Source: DATAEK01 sp036258055
GTDB taxonomy: Bacteria; Acidobacteriota; Vicinamibacteria; Vicinamibacterales; 2-12-FULL-66-21
Direction: 5' to 3'
Assembly (NCBI GenBank): GCA_036258055.1
Contig: DATAEK010000101.1
Span: 1-19,829 of the forward strand
DNA: 19,829 nucleotides
Numbering within the stretch: position 1 is the stretch's first letter; each line of letters begins with the position of its first letter. Under the pieces are notes generated by a model, which saw only the letters and a program-made list of their open reading frames with translations, had not been told where the DNA came from and did not search any database. The position numbers and the translations under genes were made by a program. Shown here in pieces: positions 19,641-19,829 of the stretch.

Positions 19641-19829
19641 TCACTTTGCTGCCAGATGAACCCCTTCCGGATCAGCCAGGCGCAGCATCAGTCCCCATCC
19701 GAAGAAGTTGTTCGCGATTGCCACCGCGACCTCATTGTCACCCGCTTCCAGAGGCAACGTCATGGCGCCATTCTCCAGCGAACATCGCCCGTCGGGAAAT
19801 TTTCTCGCTCCTTCCTGGTCAAAGAGATT
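19641..19829 (-). CDS. C-terminal part of an unidentified protein (runs off the right edge)
   Basis: On the minus strand an open frame enters from the edge and ends at TGA 19643-19641, giving 62 residues. The sequence (FPDGRCSLENGAMTLPLEAG, then DNEVAVAIANNFFGWGLMLRL) reads like the last strands of a jelly-roll, carbohydrate-binding-type domain: a LxxGDNEVxVAIxNxFxGWG pattern is common at the ends of sugar-active or sugar-binding proteins. The upstream part is outside the window, so the enzyme class is unknown. It is convergent with the HEAT/PQQ gene, 87 nt apart, with no clear terminator between. Confidence 0.65.
   Translation of the reverse strand, partial: NLFDQEGARKFPDGRCSLENGAMTLPLEAGDNEVAVAIANNFFGWGLMLRLADPEGVHLAAK

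Overview
The window is GC-rich, gene-dense chromosomal DNA from a Gram-negative bacterium: there is an outer-membrane beta-barrel protein with a signal peptide. A Ser/Thr kinase joined to a TolB-N-like domain and TPRs, a HEAT plus PQQ-type propeller protein, an animal-type transketolase and dispersed GC-rich palindromic repeats suggest Acidobacteriota (Vicinamibacterales-like). That assignment is inference, not proof.

Layout. Positions 1-115 hold a GC-rich repeat and perhaps the tail of a + strand gene. From 116 to 3365, all on the minus strand, lie a beta-barrel protein translationally coupled to a small winged-helix regulator, then a CCA-adding enzyme overlapped by a short-chain dehydrogenase. 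An M20 metallopeptidase (3425-4564) reads divergently and converges on a small zinc-ribbon protein (4614-4916, minus). A minus-strand run from 9286 down to 5182 carries a DUF4149-like membrane protein, a GAF/fRMsr-like protein, NAD-isocitrate dehydrogenase, a PlsB-like acyltransferase and proline dehydrogenase. A palindromic, bidirectional -10 element at 9290-9303 separates it from a + strand DUF255 thioredoxin-fold protein and transketolase (9348-12714).

The most unusual part is 13031-14590: a dense, single-strand array of 17 tRNA or tRNA-like genes behind one plausible promoter (about 12804-12833). Anticodons cover about 14 amino acids. Roughly half the units are sound cloverleaves (Asp, His, Arg-TCT, Glu, Gln, Ser and others). 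The rest deviate repeatedly: mismatch at pair 31-39, C instead of U at position 33, shortened D-arms, a 4-nt T-loop, and a Leu-anticodon unit broken in its T-loop exactly where a Ser/Thr kinase gene begins. Anticodon and T-arms are shared between units as if exchanged in blocks. No integrase, phage or conjugation gene is visible.

Downstream are the kinase-TolB-TPR protein (14593-16992), a short minus-strand remnant that reads like the end of a HEPN-type protein (about 16993-17130), a secreted HEAT/PQQ-propeller fusion (17133-19553) with a GC-rich palindromic repeat in its linker, and a partial minus-strand gene running off the right edge. Several genes (1071, 3365, 7250, 9286, perhaps 14593) have a -10-like hexamer only 6-12 nt before the start codon, which suggests leaderless transcripts.
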